Shown: positions 1 through 6,026, counted from the first letter of the stretch. The stretch: DNA of 8,302 nt from an uncultured Desulfobacterales bacterium (GCA_945787595.1 CALZJV010000261.1:1-8302); one strand, 5' to 3'. Program-made: numbers and translations. The notes: generated from the sequence alone by a model not told the origin.

Positions 1-102
1 TTCTCGGATGTCCGTGCATCTTTTCTGCTGGTCTGTGCAACATTAATTCAAAATGGCGGCACCGGCGAAAATAACGGCGTTTTGAGAAACCTCATTATCT
101 AA
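1..102 (+). CDS. 3' end of an unidentified gene (partial)
   Basis: Frame 1 is open from the window edge for 33 codons and stops with TAA at 100-102, directly on the 5' arm of a strong terminator. The visible tail reads ...LIQNGGTGENNG... and ends RNLII. I do not recognise a family. A second candidate is frame 3, which is open from base 3 to a TAA at 72-74; it has a Cys-rich stretch (GCPCIFSAGLCN) and a basic end, and would leave a short gap before the terminator. The sequence alone does not decide between them. What is supported is that some + strand transcription unit ends here. The bases left of the window would settle it. Confidence 0.3.
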   Translation, partial: FSDVRASFLLVCATLIQNGGTGENNGVLRNLII

Positions 103-131
103 GGCAGACTATAACAAGTTCTGCCTTTTTT
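101..131 (+). terminator. Rho-independent terminator
   Basis: AAGGCAGA (101-108) pairs perfectly with TCTGCCTT (120-127) around an 11-base loop, and a run of six T (126-131) follows. It closes the transcription unit entering from the left edge. Confidence 0.85.
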
Positions 132-549
132 ATTTCCCTATATAGTGGGCCGAGGTTTTTTTGTAAAAATATGTATTTTCCTGCTAATCAGGTAAAATTT
201 TCGATAGCCGAAATTATTTGGGTTACAAACCTATCATATAATAGGATAAATAGCCAAGATTGGTCGCGGCACACAGTTTAGAAATTTAGCACAAAATCTG
301 TTTCCCCACTAAGATGAGATTTTCCTTTTGACACACGACCCAATTTATCTTAGGATTCGCTAAAATCATATTTGGAACCCGCACATAAACAAGAGCTTCG
401 AATATCTGTTATTTGATTCCGTTCGCCGTTGTTTATTTTCCTATTTCTGACCTAATCCGATCTGATCTAAAAGAAAAATCAGAGCTCCTAATCATTGCTG
501 AGTAGGCATCCAACTTGTTCCTCTCTTTCTGTCTATGCTTTTGTAGTTA
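132..549. other. Gene-free A+T-rich gap
   Basis: No reading frame here looks coding on either strand. The one structured spot is near 221-246, where CCTAT and ATAGG flank a 6-base A/T spacer. Read on the - strand, about 200-260 is loosely reminiscent of the right half of the dispersed repeat at 2931 and 6669 (a run resembling TAGGTTTG..CCCAA), but the match is too weak to call a third copy. Otherwise I see nothing. Confidence 0.5.
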
Positions 550-579
550 TTGATGGTTCCAAATTTAATCCTCTATATT
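550..579 (+). promoter_or_regulatory. Candidate sigma-70 promoter for the cNMP-binding gene
   Basis: TTGATG (550-555) and TATATT (574-579) are separated by 18 bases, putting a start of transcription near 586, about 50 bases ahead of the gene's start codon. In such A+T-rich DNA, matches of this quality also occur by chance. Confidence 0.35.
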
Positions 580-635
580 CCAGCGTCCAATTATCCATTA
601 AATAATTTGCTAAAAAACATAAAAAGGAGGGGAAA

Positions 636-1091
636 ATGATACTCAAAGAAATAGAACTTTTTGAAGGAGTTGATTTTGAGGTGTTAAATGAGATTGCCGG
701 TATTTGTTCTGAAGATAGCTATTCTAAAGATACAGTCTTGCTTGAAAAGGATGAGCAAGCCAAGTGTTTATATTTTCTCCTTGAAGGAACGGTTTATTTG
801 GTTATCAAAAATGGCGGCTCTATAACCTACAATCTTTCCGAGCCGGGCGATGTATTTGGCTGGTCAAGCATGCTTGAAAATGGAAAATATACTGCTTCTG
901 GCATATGCGCTACAGATCTCAAGGTGGTGAAAATAGAAAGAGACAAGCTAAATAGAATATTTCAAAATCGTCCTGAAGTTGGATTTAAAGTGCGACAAAG
1001 ATTGGCTGGGGTTATTTCAAGAAGACTGTCGAATGCTTATGGTGATCTTTTATCTGCCAGAAGCACGGATACTACACCTTCATATGGTTAG
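636..1091 (+). CDS. Stand-alone cyclic nucleotide-binding (CNB)-fold protein, no DNA-binding domain
   Basis: The 151-residue product is a Crp/CAP_ED-type beta-barrel (about residues 5-115) with a C-terminal helix (about 115-140), probably cytoplasmic. Landmarks are LLEKDEQAKCLYFLLEGTV (about 35-53) and the GDVFGWSSML stretch (about 71-80) at the phosphate-binding cassette. In CRP this cassette carries a Glu after FG and an Arg before SA. Here the Glu position is Trp and the Arg position reads YTAS, so classical cAMP contacts are missing. The chain ends after the C-helix with no helix-turn-helix; the FGWS variant at about this length is, from general knowledge, a common stand-alone form in deltaproteobacteria and relatives, so it is probably not truncated. 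The start is firm: AAAAAGGAGGGG lies at 621-632, just before the ATG. It stands alone, 94 bases before a broken GYD gene. Its ligand is unknown; it may sense a different ligand or act by protein contact. Confidence 0.85.
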   Translation: MILKEIELFEGVDFEVLNEIAGICSEDSYSKDTVLLEKDEQAKCLYFLLEGTVYLVIKNGGSITYNLSEPGDVFGWSSMLENGKYTASGICATDLKVVKIERDKLNRIFQNRPEVGFKVRQRLAGVISRRLSNAYGDLLSARSTDTTPSYG

Positions 1092-1185
1092 AATAATTGA
1101 TTAAAAAATGGCATATAGTTAACAAGGAAATGCTTCCTCCCTGTTGGATAAAAAAAAGCTTTGAAGGAGGCGTTTAGGGACAAAT

Positions 1186-1398
1186 ATGAAATGAAAGTCC
1201 TATCCGTCTTGACGCTGTCAAAGTAGCGATTCAGGCTTTGAGTTCGGAGTTGAAACAGTTTTATTTAGTGCAAGGCCAATACGACACAGTTGTCATTGGC
1301 GAGGTGTACCTGACAATGAAAAAACAGCTAAATTGCCTCTCGCAATGGATTCGAAGAGTACTATCCGTATGGAAACTCTTCGAGCCTTCATGTTTTAG
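1186..1398 (+). pseudogene. Decayed GYD-domain gene (N-terminal deletion plus frameshift)
   Basis: An intact ribosome binding site (AAGGAGG, 1164-1170) precedes ATG at 1186, but the frame stops after two codons (TGA, 1191-1193). From 1193 a different frame gives a clear GYD-family core: ESP.RLDAVK.AIQAL (from 1193), then KQFYLVQGQYDTVVIGE ending at 1303. The continuation appears only after a shift near 1304-1309: PDNEKTAK, then STIRMETLRAF, stopping at TAG 1396-1398. Family members are about 95 residues, beginning with roughly 20 residues (beta-strand and helix) that are missing here. One deletion after the start codon and one single-base-class indel after VVIGE explain the whole pattern. It sits 100 bases ahead of an intact GYD gene, so the locus once held two GYD genes in tandem. 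Their sequences differ a lot, so this was not a recent duplication. Confidence 0.8.
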
Positions 1399-1498
1399 CA
1401 GGTAGGTCAATCCACGAAGACAGGGGTATTAAAGTAAATGAGTGAACGTAAGGTCTGTTACCGATGGGTTCCATTTTTAAGGAAAGGAGGGATTACAA

Positions 1499-1792
1499 AT
1501 GTCTATCTTTTTAATGTTCGGGAAATATTCATCTGAGGCGATGAAGGACATCAGTTCAGATAGGACAGAGAAAGCCCGTGAAGTGATCCAAAAAAACGGC
1601 GGTAAGATAATATCTATGTATGCCGTTATGGGTGAACATGATCTTGTCTTCACCATCGATTTTCCTGATGCGGACAAAGCCATAGCCACCTCGGTCGCTT
1701 TGTACAAATTGACCGGAATTCATTTCACGACTTCACCGGTAGTGGACGTGGAGCAGTTTGACAAACTCGTGGGAGAGGCAAAGGATATATAG
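1499..1792 (+). CDS. GYD-domain protein
   Basis: A 97-residue protein filling the whole GYD-domain family (DUF1784, a small alpha/beta ferredoxin-like fold of unknown biochemical role). Visible family features are the N-terminal strand SIFLMFGKY, a helix with SSDRTEKAREVIQKNGG (about 19-35), the strand ISMYAVMGEHDLVFTIDFPD (about 38-57) that replaces the usual ..YLTMGQYDIVVI.E.PD, a helix around DKAIATSVALYKLTG, and a C-terminal strand and helix. The usual G-Q-Y-D is G-E-H-D here. No catalytic residues are evident. AAAGGAGGG at 1483-1491 fits the ATG. A related but broken gene lies just upstream, so this may be the surviving member of a pair. No function beyond family membership can be assigned. 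Confidence 0.85.
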   Translation: MSIFLMFGKYSSEAMKDISSDRTEKAREVIQKNGGKIISMYAVMGEHDLVFTIDFPDADKAIATSVALYKLTGIHFTTSPVVDVEQFDKLVGEAKDI

Positions 1793-2107
1793 TCGCGTTG
1801 TGAAATATATCGCAACGGCTTGTGAAGCTCCCAGGAAAGAGGAATTGACGTTAATTGTAGGAATAAAGGATGCGTTTTAATTGATCGATACGATCGGGCA
1901 TACCACATCATCCTCTAAAATTCCTTGCGATATCAATTTGAAACATAAAATCTCAGGCGAGTCGGATTTAGGTTGATACCCGACGCTTTCGGATTGTTTC
2001 AAATCTCATTTTGCGGCATTAGGTATCACAGTTTTTCTTTAAACTGAGGTAATTTCAATATCCATGTCAGAATCTAAATAATTTTATACATAAATATCAA
2101 TTATTAT
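1793..2107. other. Gene-free gap with scattered dyads
   Basis: No coding frame is credible here. Visible structure: GTTGTG/CGCAAC around an A/T loop just after the GYD stop (1796-1815), with no T run, so it is a weak terminator at best; GATCG-ATA-CGATC (1883-1895), a perfect 5-base dyad of operator type; and the larger nested fold at 1936-2004, listed separately. Confidence 0.45.
1936..2004. other. Nested two-stem fold (structured RNA or foldback element candidate)
   Basis: ATTTGAAAC (1936-1944) pairs perfectly with GTTTCAAAT (1996-2004), a 9-base outer helix. Inside it, GC..GTCGG (1957-1965, with a 2-base bulge) pairs with CCGACGC (1980-1986) around a 14-base loop. Two nested helices in an otherwise unstructured A+T-rich gap are unlikely to be wholly accidental. 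No T run follows directly, so it is not a standard terminator. It matches no RNA family I recognise, and the strand is undetermined. Confidence 0.35.
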
Positions 2108-2203
2108 TAACAATATTTTCATTGTTGACCAACTTGAATATTTCTTATAGATTGCAATCATCATTTTAATTAAAAATTCTTATAGATAAATACATTCTAT
2201 AAT
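2108..2203 (+). promoter_or_regulatory. Promoter and operator-like region of the GAF gene leader
   Basis: A consensus -10 box, TATAAT, lies at 2198-2203 and places the transcript start near 2209-2211, exactly where the structured leader begins. No good -35 hexamer lies at the normal distance, which suggests activator dependence or another sigma factor. Upstream are two copies of the 11-mer TTCTTATAGAT (2142-2152 and 2177-2187), 35 bases apart, and a dyad AACAAT-N6-ATTGTT (2109-2126). These could be regulator binding sites; no specific regulator can be named. Confidence 0.4.
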
Positions 2204-2205
2204 TA

Positions 2206-2303
2206 CAAGACAACGCAAAACCCGTCTTGGGGAGGATGGGTAAAATGCAGTATGTCTTAAGTAAAATAGCCGAGTCGCCTATTATTGGTTGCTTGGCTTT
2301 TTT
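2206..2303 (+). promoter_or_regulatory. Structured leader ahead of the GAF gene; degenerate GEMM-I riboswitch-like candidate
   Basis: The leader can form mutually exclusive helices. CAAGAC (2206-2211) can pair with GTCTTG (2224-2229), or ACCCGTC (2220-2226) with GATGGGT (2235-2241). The order of elements resembles GEMM-I aptamers: CGCAAAACC near the start (compare GGCAAACC), a stem-loop, then GTCTTAAG (compare GTCTAAGG), and AGCCGAGTCGCC (2268-2279; compare AGCCGGGTTGCC). In GEMM-I leaders the last element commonly takes part in the terminator; here AGCCGAG is the 5' arm of a terminator sitting directly before the ribosome binding site. Against the call, the canonical GACGCAAAGCC segment is not intact and the first loop is not a GNRA tetraloop. 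It may be a decayed or variant aptamer, or another attenuator. Confidence 0.4.
2268..2303 (+). terminator. Leader terminator (attenuator) before the GAF start codon
   Basis: AGCCGAG (2268-2274) pairs with CTTGGCT (2292-2298), seven pairs with one G-U, around a 17-base loop, and six T follow (2298-2303). The ribosome binding site of the GAF gene begins only about 10 bases later. A terminator in this place suggests conditional read-through rather than the end of a gene. Confidence 0.6.
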
Positions 2304-2324
2304 CTTGGGGGAAAGGAGGATCGT

Positions 2325-2657
2325 ATGCAAAATAAAGAATTAAAATATTTCCAATCATTTAGAGATGTTTGTAAAGTAATTAATTCTAGTTTGAATCTCA
2401 AAGTAGTTTTAATGCTAATTACTGAAAATATTGTAAAATTACTCAATGTAAAAGCATGCACAATTTTTCTCTTGGATAAGAACCTGAATAAATTAAATGT
2501 CAGCGCAAGTCATGGTCTGAGCGAGGCCTATTCAAGAAAGGGTCCTTTGGATGCCGATAAAAGCATAGCAGAAACATTAGGCGGACAAATAGTTCTAACC
2601 TTTCTCGAATACTGCGCTTGTTGCCAAGGTCAAAGAGCTTTTGGAAACCACCTATGA
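2325..2657 (+). CDS. Truncated GAF-domain protein
   Basis: The start is ATG 2325, with AAAGGAGG at 2312-2319. The product has 110 residues. Residues 1-85 match the first half of a GAF sensor domain: the helix KYFQSFRDVCKVINSSLNLK, LLITENIVKLLNV, then KACTIFLLD, a strand with LNVSASHGLSEAYSRKGPL (about 67-85) and DKSIAETLGGQIV (about 88-100). GAF domains run to about 150 residues. Here the reading stops making sense after GGQIV, and the last residues (LTFLEYCACC..) are an out-of-frame reading of a different gene's end (see 2599-2673). The second half of the domain, which completes the ligand pocket, is absent, so a functional sensor is unlikely. GAF domains of this type usually sit in signalling proteins such as histidine kinases or cyclic-di-GMP enzymes; the output domain is gone. 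Confidence 0.75.
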   Translation: MQNKELKYFQSFRDVCKVINSSLNLKVVLMLITENIVKLLNVKACTIFLLDKNLNKLNVSASHGLSEAYSRKGPLDADKSIAETLGGQIVLTFLEYCACCQGQRAFGNHL

Positions 2658-2673
2658 GGAAGCCGGGGAATAA
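2599..2673 (+). pseudogene. C-terminal remnant of a response-regulator receiver domain
   Basis: In the frame starting at 2599 the sequence reads PFSNTALVAKVKELLE, then TTYEEAGE and TAA at 2671-2673. This is the usual end of a CheY-like receiver domain: K-P-F, a few residues, then the last helix L.AKVKELL. The expected conserved Lys codon just before PF reads TAA here, with the left-hand (GAF) sequence running right up to it. The junction of two once separate coding regions therefore lies within 2594-2598. It is consistent with a deletion that joined a GAF gene to the end of a downstream receiver gene out of frame. Confidence 0.6.
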
Positions 2674-2795
2674 ATTCTGGGAGGTTGAAGTGTTTTTCAT
2701 GGCTTTAAAAATGTTGCGATCCCATCAGGAAAAATAGGAAATGTCTAATTTACTTCATCTAAATGTCCATAACCAATAAACAATGGAGAATAATC

Positions 2796-2987
2796 ATGGA
2801 AAAACAAGTCATCAATTATGAGACAATGCTTTAGGATATTTTGCTATTTATTGCGAAAATGGGGCAAACAGATTTGAGTTTAACTTTACAAATATACAAT
2901 AGAATCGGAATATTGTCCGGATTCGATTTAGGCACGAAATGTAAACTTTCGGCAATATGTGGATTGGATAGGGCAAACCTACAATGA
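2796..2987 (+). pseudogene. Short ORF interrupted by an amber codon, possible gene remnant
   Basis: GGAG (2785-2788) precedes ATG 2796. The frame reads MEKQVINYETML, then TAG (2832-2834), then continues without a stop for 50 codons (DILLFIAKMGQTDLSLTLQ...) to TGA 2985-2987, ending inside the dispersed repeat. The first 35 or so residues look protein-like but match no family I recognise. It may be chance in low-G+C DNA. Confidence 0.15.
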
Positions 2988-3049
2988 CTGGGGTTTTAGA
3001 TTTGATCAGCAAATCTTAACACGTTGATCCTATCGTTATTGTAGTTTAG
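2931..3049 (+). repeat. Dispersed repeat, copy 1
   Basis: This segment aligns over its whole length, with small gaps, to 6669-6789. A core of 30 identical bases lies at 2956-2985 (TATGTGGATTGG...CCTACAAT); other shared blocks are CAGCAAATC and the GAT.CTATCG.TATTGT.G..TTAG end. Inside, GATTTG-ATCAG-CAAATC (3000-3016) is a perfect 6-base hairpin. The right end begins ATTGTAG, the inverse complement of the CTACAAT that closes the core, but the inverted match then decays; copy 2 keeps it better. It carries no coding capacity of its own and is most simply a small foldback (MITE-like) or structured intergenic element. Confidence 0.7.
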
Positions 3050-3301
3050 CTGAAGCAATATACAATCCCGTTTAAAAACAGAAGGAAACAATATAATTCA
3101 TCATTATATTACTAACGAGAAAGCAGGCCCTGCCAAGAAAACTATTGTCACGCGCCGTACTTTAAATAAGTTACCTTCGTGAACACACACCCGCATGTGC
3201 AATTTCTATCCTAAATACTTGGCAATAATCAAATAGATGAATATGTTTAGACATTATTGTCAACTAAGTTTTCAAGTAGCTCCGGATATCAATAGTTGAT
3301 C
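3050..3301. other. Gap with no recognisable gene
   Basis: The stretch between copy 1 of the repeat and the phosphatase gene contains a GCAGG-C-CCTGC palindrome (3123-3133). One + strand frame is open from 3054 to TGA 3180-3182 and ends in a basic tail (GPAKKTIVTRRTLNKLPS), but it has no start codon and no detectable family. I see no clear promoter for the phosphatase gene. Confidence 0.4.
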
Positions 3302-4180
3302 ATGTACCTACAGCCTCTCTGTTCCCAGTTGCTGATAACGGTATCGCAACGGCGGAGGGCCCCCAAAATCGATGATTGGGTTGAACAAGTGTGTCTATCA
3401 AAAAGATTCAATTTAAAAAATGTGATAAGTGAACTCTACGCGTTTTCTCCGGTCGGTGCCTTAAGATCACTATCTTTGGTGGCGCATCGGAAACCTTGGG
3501 CAGCTTGCAAAAATAGGTTTAGCTTTGCCGTATGGATCATGGTGATTCTCCTGAACGCAACCGCCCTGTTTGATGTTGCTGCGGCACAAACGACTGCCGG
3601 GCTTGAAGGCTCAGCACTTGTGGAATCGCTTCGCAAGGGCGGATATAACATTTACTTTCGTCACGCGGCTACCGATTGGTCGCAAAACGATCATGTCTCC
3701 AAGGAGGGCGACTGGACGAGCTGTGACCCGAGCAAGATGCGCCAGCTCTCAGAAGCCGGCCGAAAGACCGCCGGTATCGTCGGCGAAGCCATCCGCGCAT
3801 TGCAAATTCCTATAGGGCAGGTTTTTGCCAGTCCATACTGCCGCACGGTTGAGACGGCACGCAATATGAAATTGGGGACCGTGGAAACGACGACTAACAT
3901 TATGAATCTTCGCGTTGCAGAGTACTTCGGAGGCACATCCGCCATTGCCGCGCGCACTCACCGGCGCCTTTCCATGCTTCCGCAAGCAAAGACAAATACT
4001 GTGTTGGTAGCACACGGCAATGTTCTGGTAACTGCAACCGATGTGTATCCTCAGGAAGCTGAGGCTGTTGTGTTTCGTCCTGAAGGTAACGGAACCTGGA
4101 CTTTTGTGGCGCGTATTTCACCGCAGGAATGGGCCCGTCTGGCCGCCGAGTACGGAGATCTTAAGAATATTCCGAACTGA
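3302..4180 (+). CDS. Secreted histidine phosphatase family protein
   Basis: The conserved part is a histidine phosphatase (phosphoglycerate mutase-like) fold that would hydrolyse a phosphoester through a phospho-His intermediate. Counting from ATG 3302, YFRHA (about 118-122) carries the catalytic Arg-His, with Ala for the usual Gly; QLSEAGR (148-154), SPYCRTVETA (177-186) with the second Arg, and VAHGN (236-240) with the second His follow. A hydrophobic segment preceded by basic residues (KNRFSFAVWIMVILL..., about 70-90) ends in DVAAA-Q, a good signal peptide and cleavage site, so the enzyme is probably periplasmic. A signal peptide cannot lie 70 residues inside the chain, so the true start may be TTG 3476 or GTG 3479. 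No start has a strong ribosome binding site. The region is visibly richer in G+C than its left flank, suggesting separate origin. The substrate is unknown. Confidence 0.8.
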   Translation: MYLQPLCSQLLITVSQRRRAPKIDDWVEQVCLSKRFNLKNVISELYAFSPVGALRSLSLVAHRKPWAACKNRFSFAVWIMVILLNATALFDVAAAQTTAGLEGSALVESLRKGGYNIYFRHAATDWSQNDHVSKEGDWTSCDPSKMRQLSEAGRKTAGIVGEAIRALQIPIGQVFASPYCRTVETARNMKLGTVETTTNIMNLRVAEYFGGTSAIAARTHRRLSMLPQAKTNTVLVAHGNVLVTATDVYPQEAEAVVFRPEGNGTWTFVARISPQEWARLAAEYGDLKNIPN

Positions 4181-4259
4181 TATGAAGGGTAATTCATAGA
4201 CGACAAATACCCGCTGCAGCGTTCTACCGCAGAAATTTTAATAAGGAAGGCCACAGGGA

Positions 4260-5102
4260 TTGGATTCAACCGATACAATTGATAGCGAATTTTCACAATT
4301 AGCATCTCTTGCAGATGATCGAATCGATTTGGCCCACGGCGCTCTTTTAATTGCCAGGGCGGCATATTCCGAACTGAATGAGTCTTTATATCTGAACCGT
4401 TTGGACCAAATGGCCTCCAGAGTAAAGCTTGACATGACGGCCAATGCAGACACACCTGAGGATATCATTGCGAAGTTGAACGACATTCTTTTCGAGCAAG
4501 AGAAATTTCGTGGGAATAGCGAAAATTATTACGATCCTGACAACAGTTTTCTGAACCGGGTCATAGACCGAAAGACCGGCATTCCAATAACGCTTTCAAT
4601 TATCTATATCGAGGTTGCCGGGCGCCTGGGATTGGATGTACGTGGGATCGGATTGCCGGGACATTTTATTACCGCACTTTATCATGCGTCTGGAGAAATA
4701 TTCATTGATCCGTTTAACCGAGGAAAAATCCTCACCATCGATGAGTGCCTTGAGATCGTTCGCACATATATGGGCAATGCCGTTGTCCCTGATCTTCACT
4801 GGTTGCAACCGATTAGCAGAAAAGAGCTATTGGCCCGGATGCTGCGAAATCTCAAACTCATCTACGCCCGGCAAGATAATGACGTCATGCTGTTCAAAAT
4901 GATCCATTGGATCTTGACACTTCAGCCTGAAGCGGCTGCCGAACTAAGTGAAAGAGCCATGATATATGAGGCTATGGGAAATCCTAGCCGAGCGGTAAAG
5001 GACTGGGAGCGATATATTGCAATTATCGGCGACCACGAAAATGTAACTAAAATCCGTGCGAGAATCGGTAATCTCAAAAAACAGCAGTCGCGGATTCACT
5101 AG
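4260..5102 (+). CDS. SirB1 family protein (transglutaminase-like fold plus TPR)
   Basis: The product has 280 residues, the normal length for the SirB1/YchA group. It has a transglutaminase-like core (about 35-190) with the family signatures DRKTGIPITLSIIYIEVAGRL (about 103-122), GIGLPGHF (129-136) and FIDPFNRG (148-155), then a short tetratricopeptide region (about 190-255, with LLARMLRNLK and ELSERAMIYEAMG). The catalytic Cys of true transglutaminases is not visible at the expected place, where SIIYIEVA occurs, as is usual for SirB1. A peptidase or transferase activity should therefore not be assumed, and the family's exact role is unsettled. The start is TTG at 4260: AAGGAAGG lies 9 bases before it (4243-4250), and no better ATG occurs nearby. 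It lies 79 bases after the phosphatase gene and 66 before the NHL gene, with no terminator on either side, so the three may be co-transcribed. Confidence 0.9.
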   Translation: MDSTDTIDSEFSQLASLADDRIDLAHGALLIARAAYSELNESLYLNRLDQMASRVKLDMTANADTPEDIIAKLNDILFEQEKFRGNSENYYDPDNSFLNRVIDRKTGIPITLSIIYIEVAGRLGLDVRGIGLPGHFITALYHASGEIFIDPFNRGKILTIDECLEIVRTYMGNAVVPDLHWLQPISRKELLARMLRNLKLIYARQDNDVMLFKMIHWILTLQPEAAAELSERAMIYEAMGNPSRAVKDWERYIAIIGDHENVTKIRARIGNLKKQQSRIH

Positions 5103-5125
5103 GATCAGACCAATAACAATCTGAA

Positions 5126-5147
5126 GGGAATTCGGTTTAGGATTCCC
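5126..5147 (+). other. Small hairpin between the SirB1 and NHL genes
   Basis: GGGAAT (5126-5131) pairs with ATTCCC (5142-5147) around a 10-base loop. No T run follows, so it is not an intrinsic terminator. It could be a processing or pausing site that sets the relative expression of the two genes. Confidence 0.25.
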
Positions 5148-5168
5148 CATCATTCCATGAGGAGAGTA

Positions 5169-6026
5169 ATGAAAAAAAGAATGCACATACTATACGTCAT
5201 CATGACCGTAATGTTCGTGACGCCGGCCGGGGCGTTAAAAAGCGAGTTCATCATGGCCAGCGAAGCATCTTTTAATCTGCCCCACGATCTGGCTCTGTCA
5301 CCCGATGGGCGTTATCTTTACGTGGCCGATAACGGTAACGATCGAATCGCGGTGCTTAACCCGGACACGCTGAAAGTAGTTGGTTCGATCGGTGGATCGG
5401 AACTTTCGGCACCTCATGATGCCGCGTTTGACCGCAAAGGCCGGCTGCTGATTGCTGATAGCGGAAACGACCGTGTTGTCTTGTACACGGTGAACGGTAC
5501 CCGGAGCGAGCGTGTGGCTGTCATTAAGGGTGGGTTCAGGAGGCCTGAGGGTGTTGCGGCTTATGCAGGTGATCGTGTCTATGTAACCGGTGCCTATTCC
5601 GATAACCTCGTGGCCTTTGATAACGGCGTAAAGGTGTCCGCCATCAACGGTCTGTCCCGTCCACATGACGTGGAAACAGACGATGCCGGTAATATACTGA
5701 TCGTGGACTCGAACAATGATCGCCTGCTGATCCTGAGTCCCGATATGCAAGTTGTGAAAACCTTATCCGGCGCCCCATATAACTTCAATGGCCCGCGCTA
5801 TGCCGTCTACGACGAAGCGGGTCGCCTCTATGTTGCAGATAAAAACGCTCACATGGTCAAAGTGATTGGAGTGGACTATAAGCTGCTAGGAACTATCGGC
5901 ACCGGCAAACCTGGTAAAGACCCGGGCCAGCTAAATACACCAGAGGGCGTTGCCGTACTCGGCAAGGACTTGTGGATTTCTGATACGTACAACAATCGAA
6001 TCGTCCGTTATCAGATAACTGAATAG
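5169..6026 (+). CDS. Secreted NHL-repeat beta-propeller protein
   Basis: ATG 5169 gives a 285-residue protein with a clear signal peptide: MKKR, the hydrophobic core ILYVIMTVMFV, then TPAGALKS with cleavage likely after the AGA/L region. GAGGAG (5159-5164) serves this ATG, while the in-frame ATG at 5157 has no ribosome binding site. The mature part is six repeats of about 40 residues, each with the NHL pattern P(H/E)(D/G)...G.(L/V)Y(V/I)(A/T)D..N(D/N)R(I/V): LPHDLALSPDG, APHDAAFDRKG, RPEGVAAYAG, RPHDVETDDAG, GPRYAVYDEAG and TPEGVAVLG. Together they would close a six-bladed propeller. NHL propellers bind proteins or other ligands, and some are enzymes (peptidylglycine lyase type), but no metal-site residues let me claim activity. 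The likely location is periplasmic. It lies 66 bases after the SirB1 gene. Confidence 0.88.
   Translation: MKKRMHILYVIMTVMFVTPAGALKSEFIMASEASFNLPHDLALSPDGRYLYVADNGNDRIAVLNPDTLKVVGSIGGSELSAPHDAAFDRKGRLLIADSGNDRVVLYTVNGTRSERVAVIKGGFRRPEGVAAYAGDRVYVTGAYSDNLVAFDNGVKVSAINGLSRPHDVETDDAGNILIVDSNNDRLLILSPDMQVVKTLSGAPYNFNGPRYAVYDEAGRLYVADKNAHMVKVIGVDYKLLGTIGTGKPGKDPGQLNTPEGVAVLGKDLWISDTYNNRIVRYQITE

Noticed and set aside
1128..1170. CCTCC...GGAGG pairing after the cNMP-binding gene as a terminator
   Set aside because: The stem is only five bases with a long loop and no T run; the GGAGG is the ribosome binding site of the GYD remnant.
3054..3182. Open + strand frame ending in a basic, Lys/Arg-rich tail
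   Set aside because: No start codon or ribosome binding site, and too short to judge.
4051..4455. 134-codon - strand frame across the phosphatase-SirB1 gap
   Set aside because: It overlaps two supported genes, with no ribosome binding site or family signature.
5298..5750. 150-codon - strand frame
   Set aside because: Shadow of the NHL-repeat gene; the His/Gln/Arg-rich composition comes from the antisense of the repeats.
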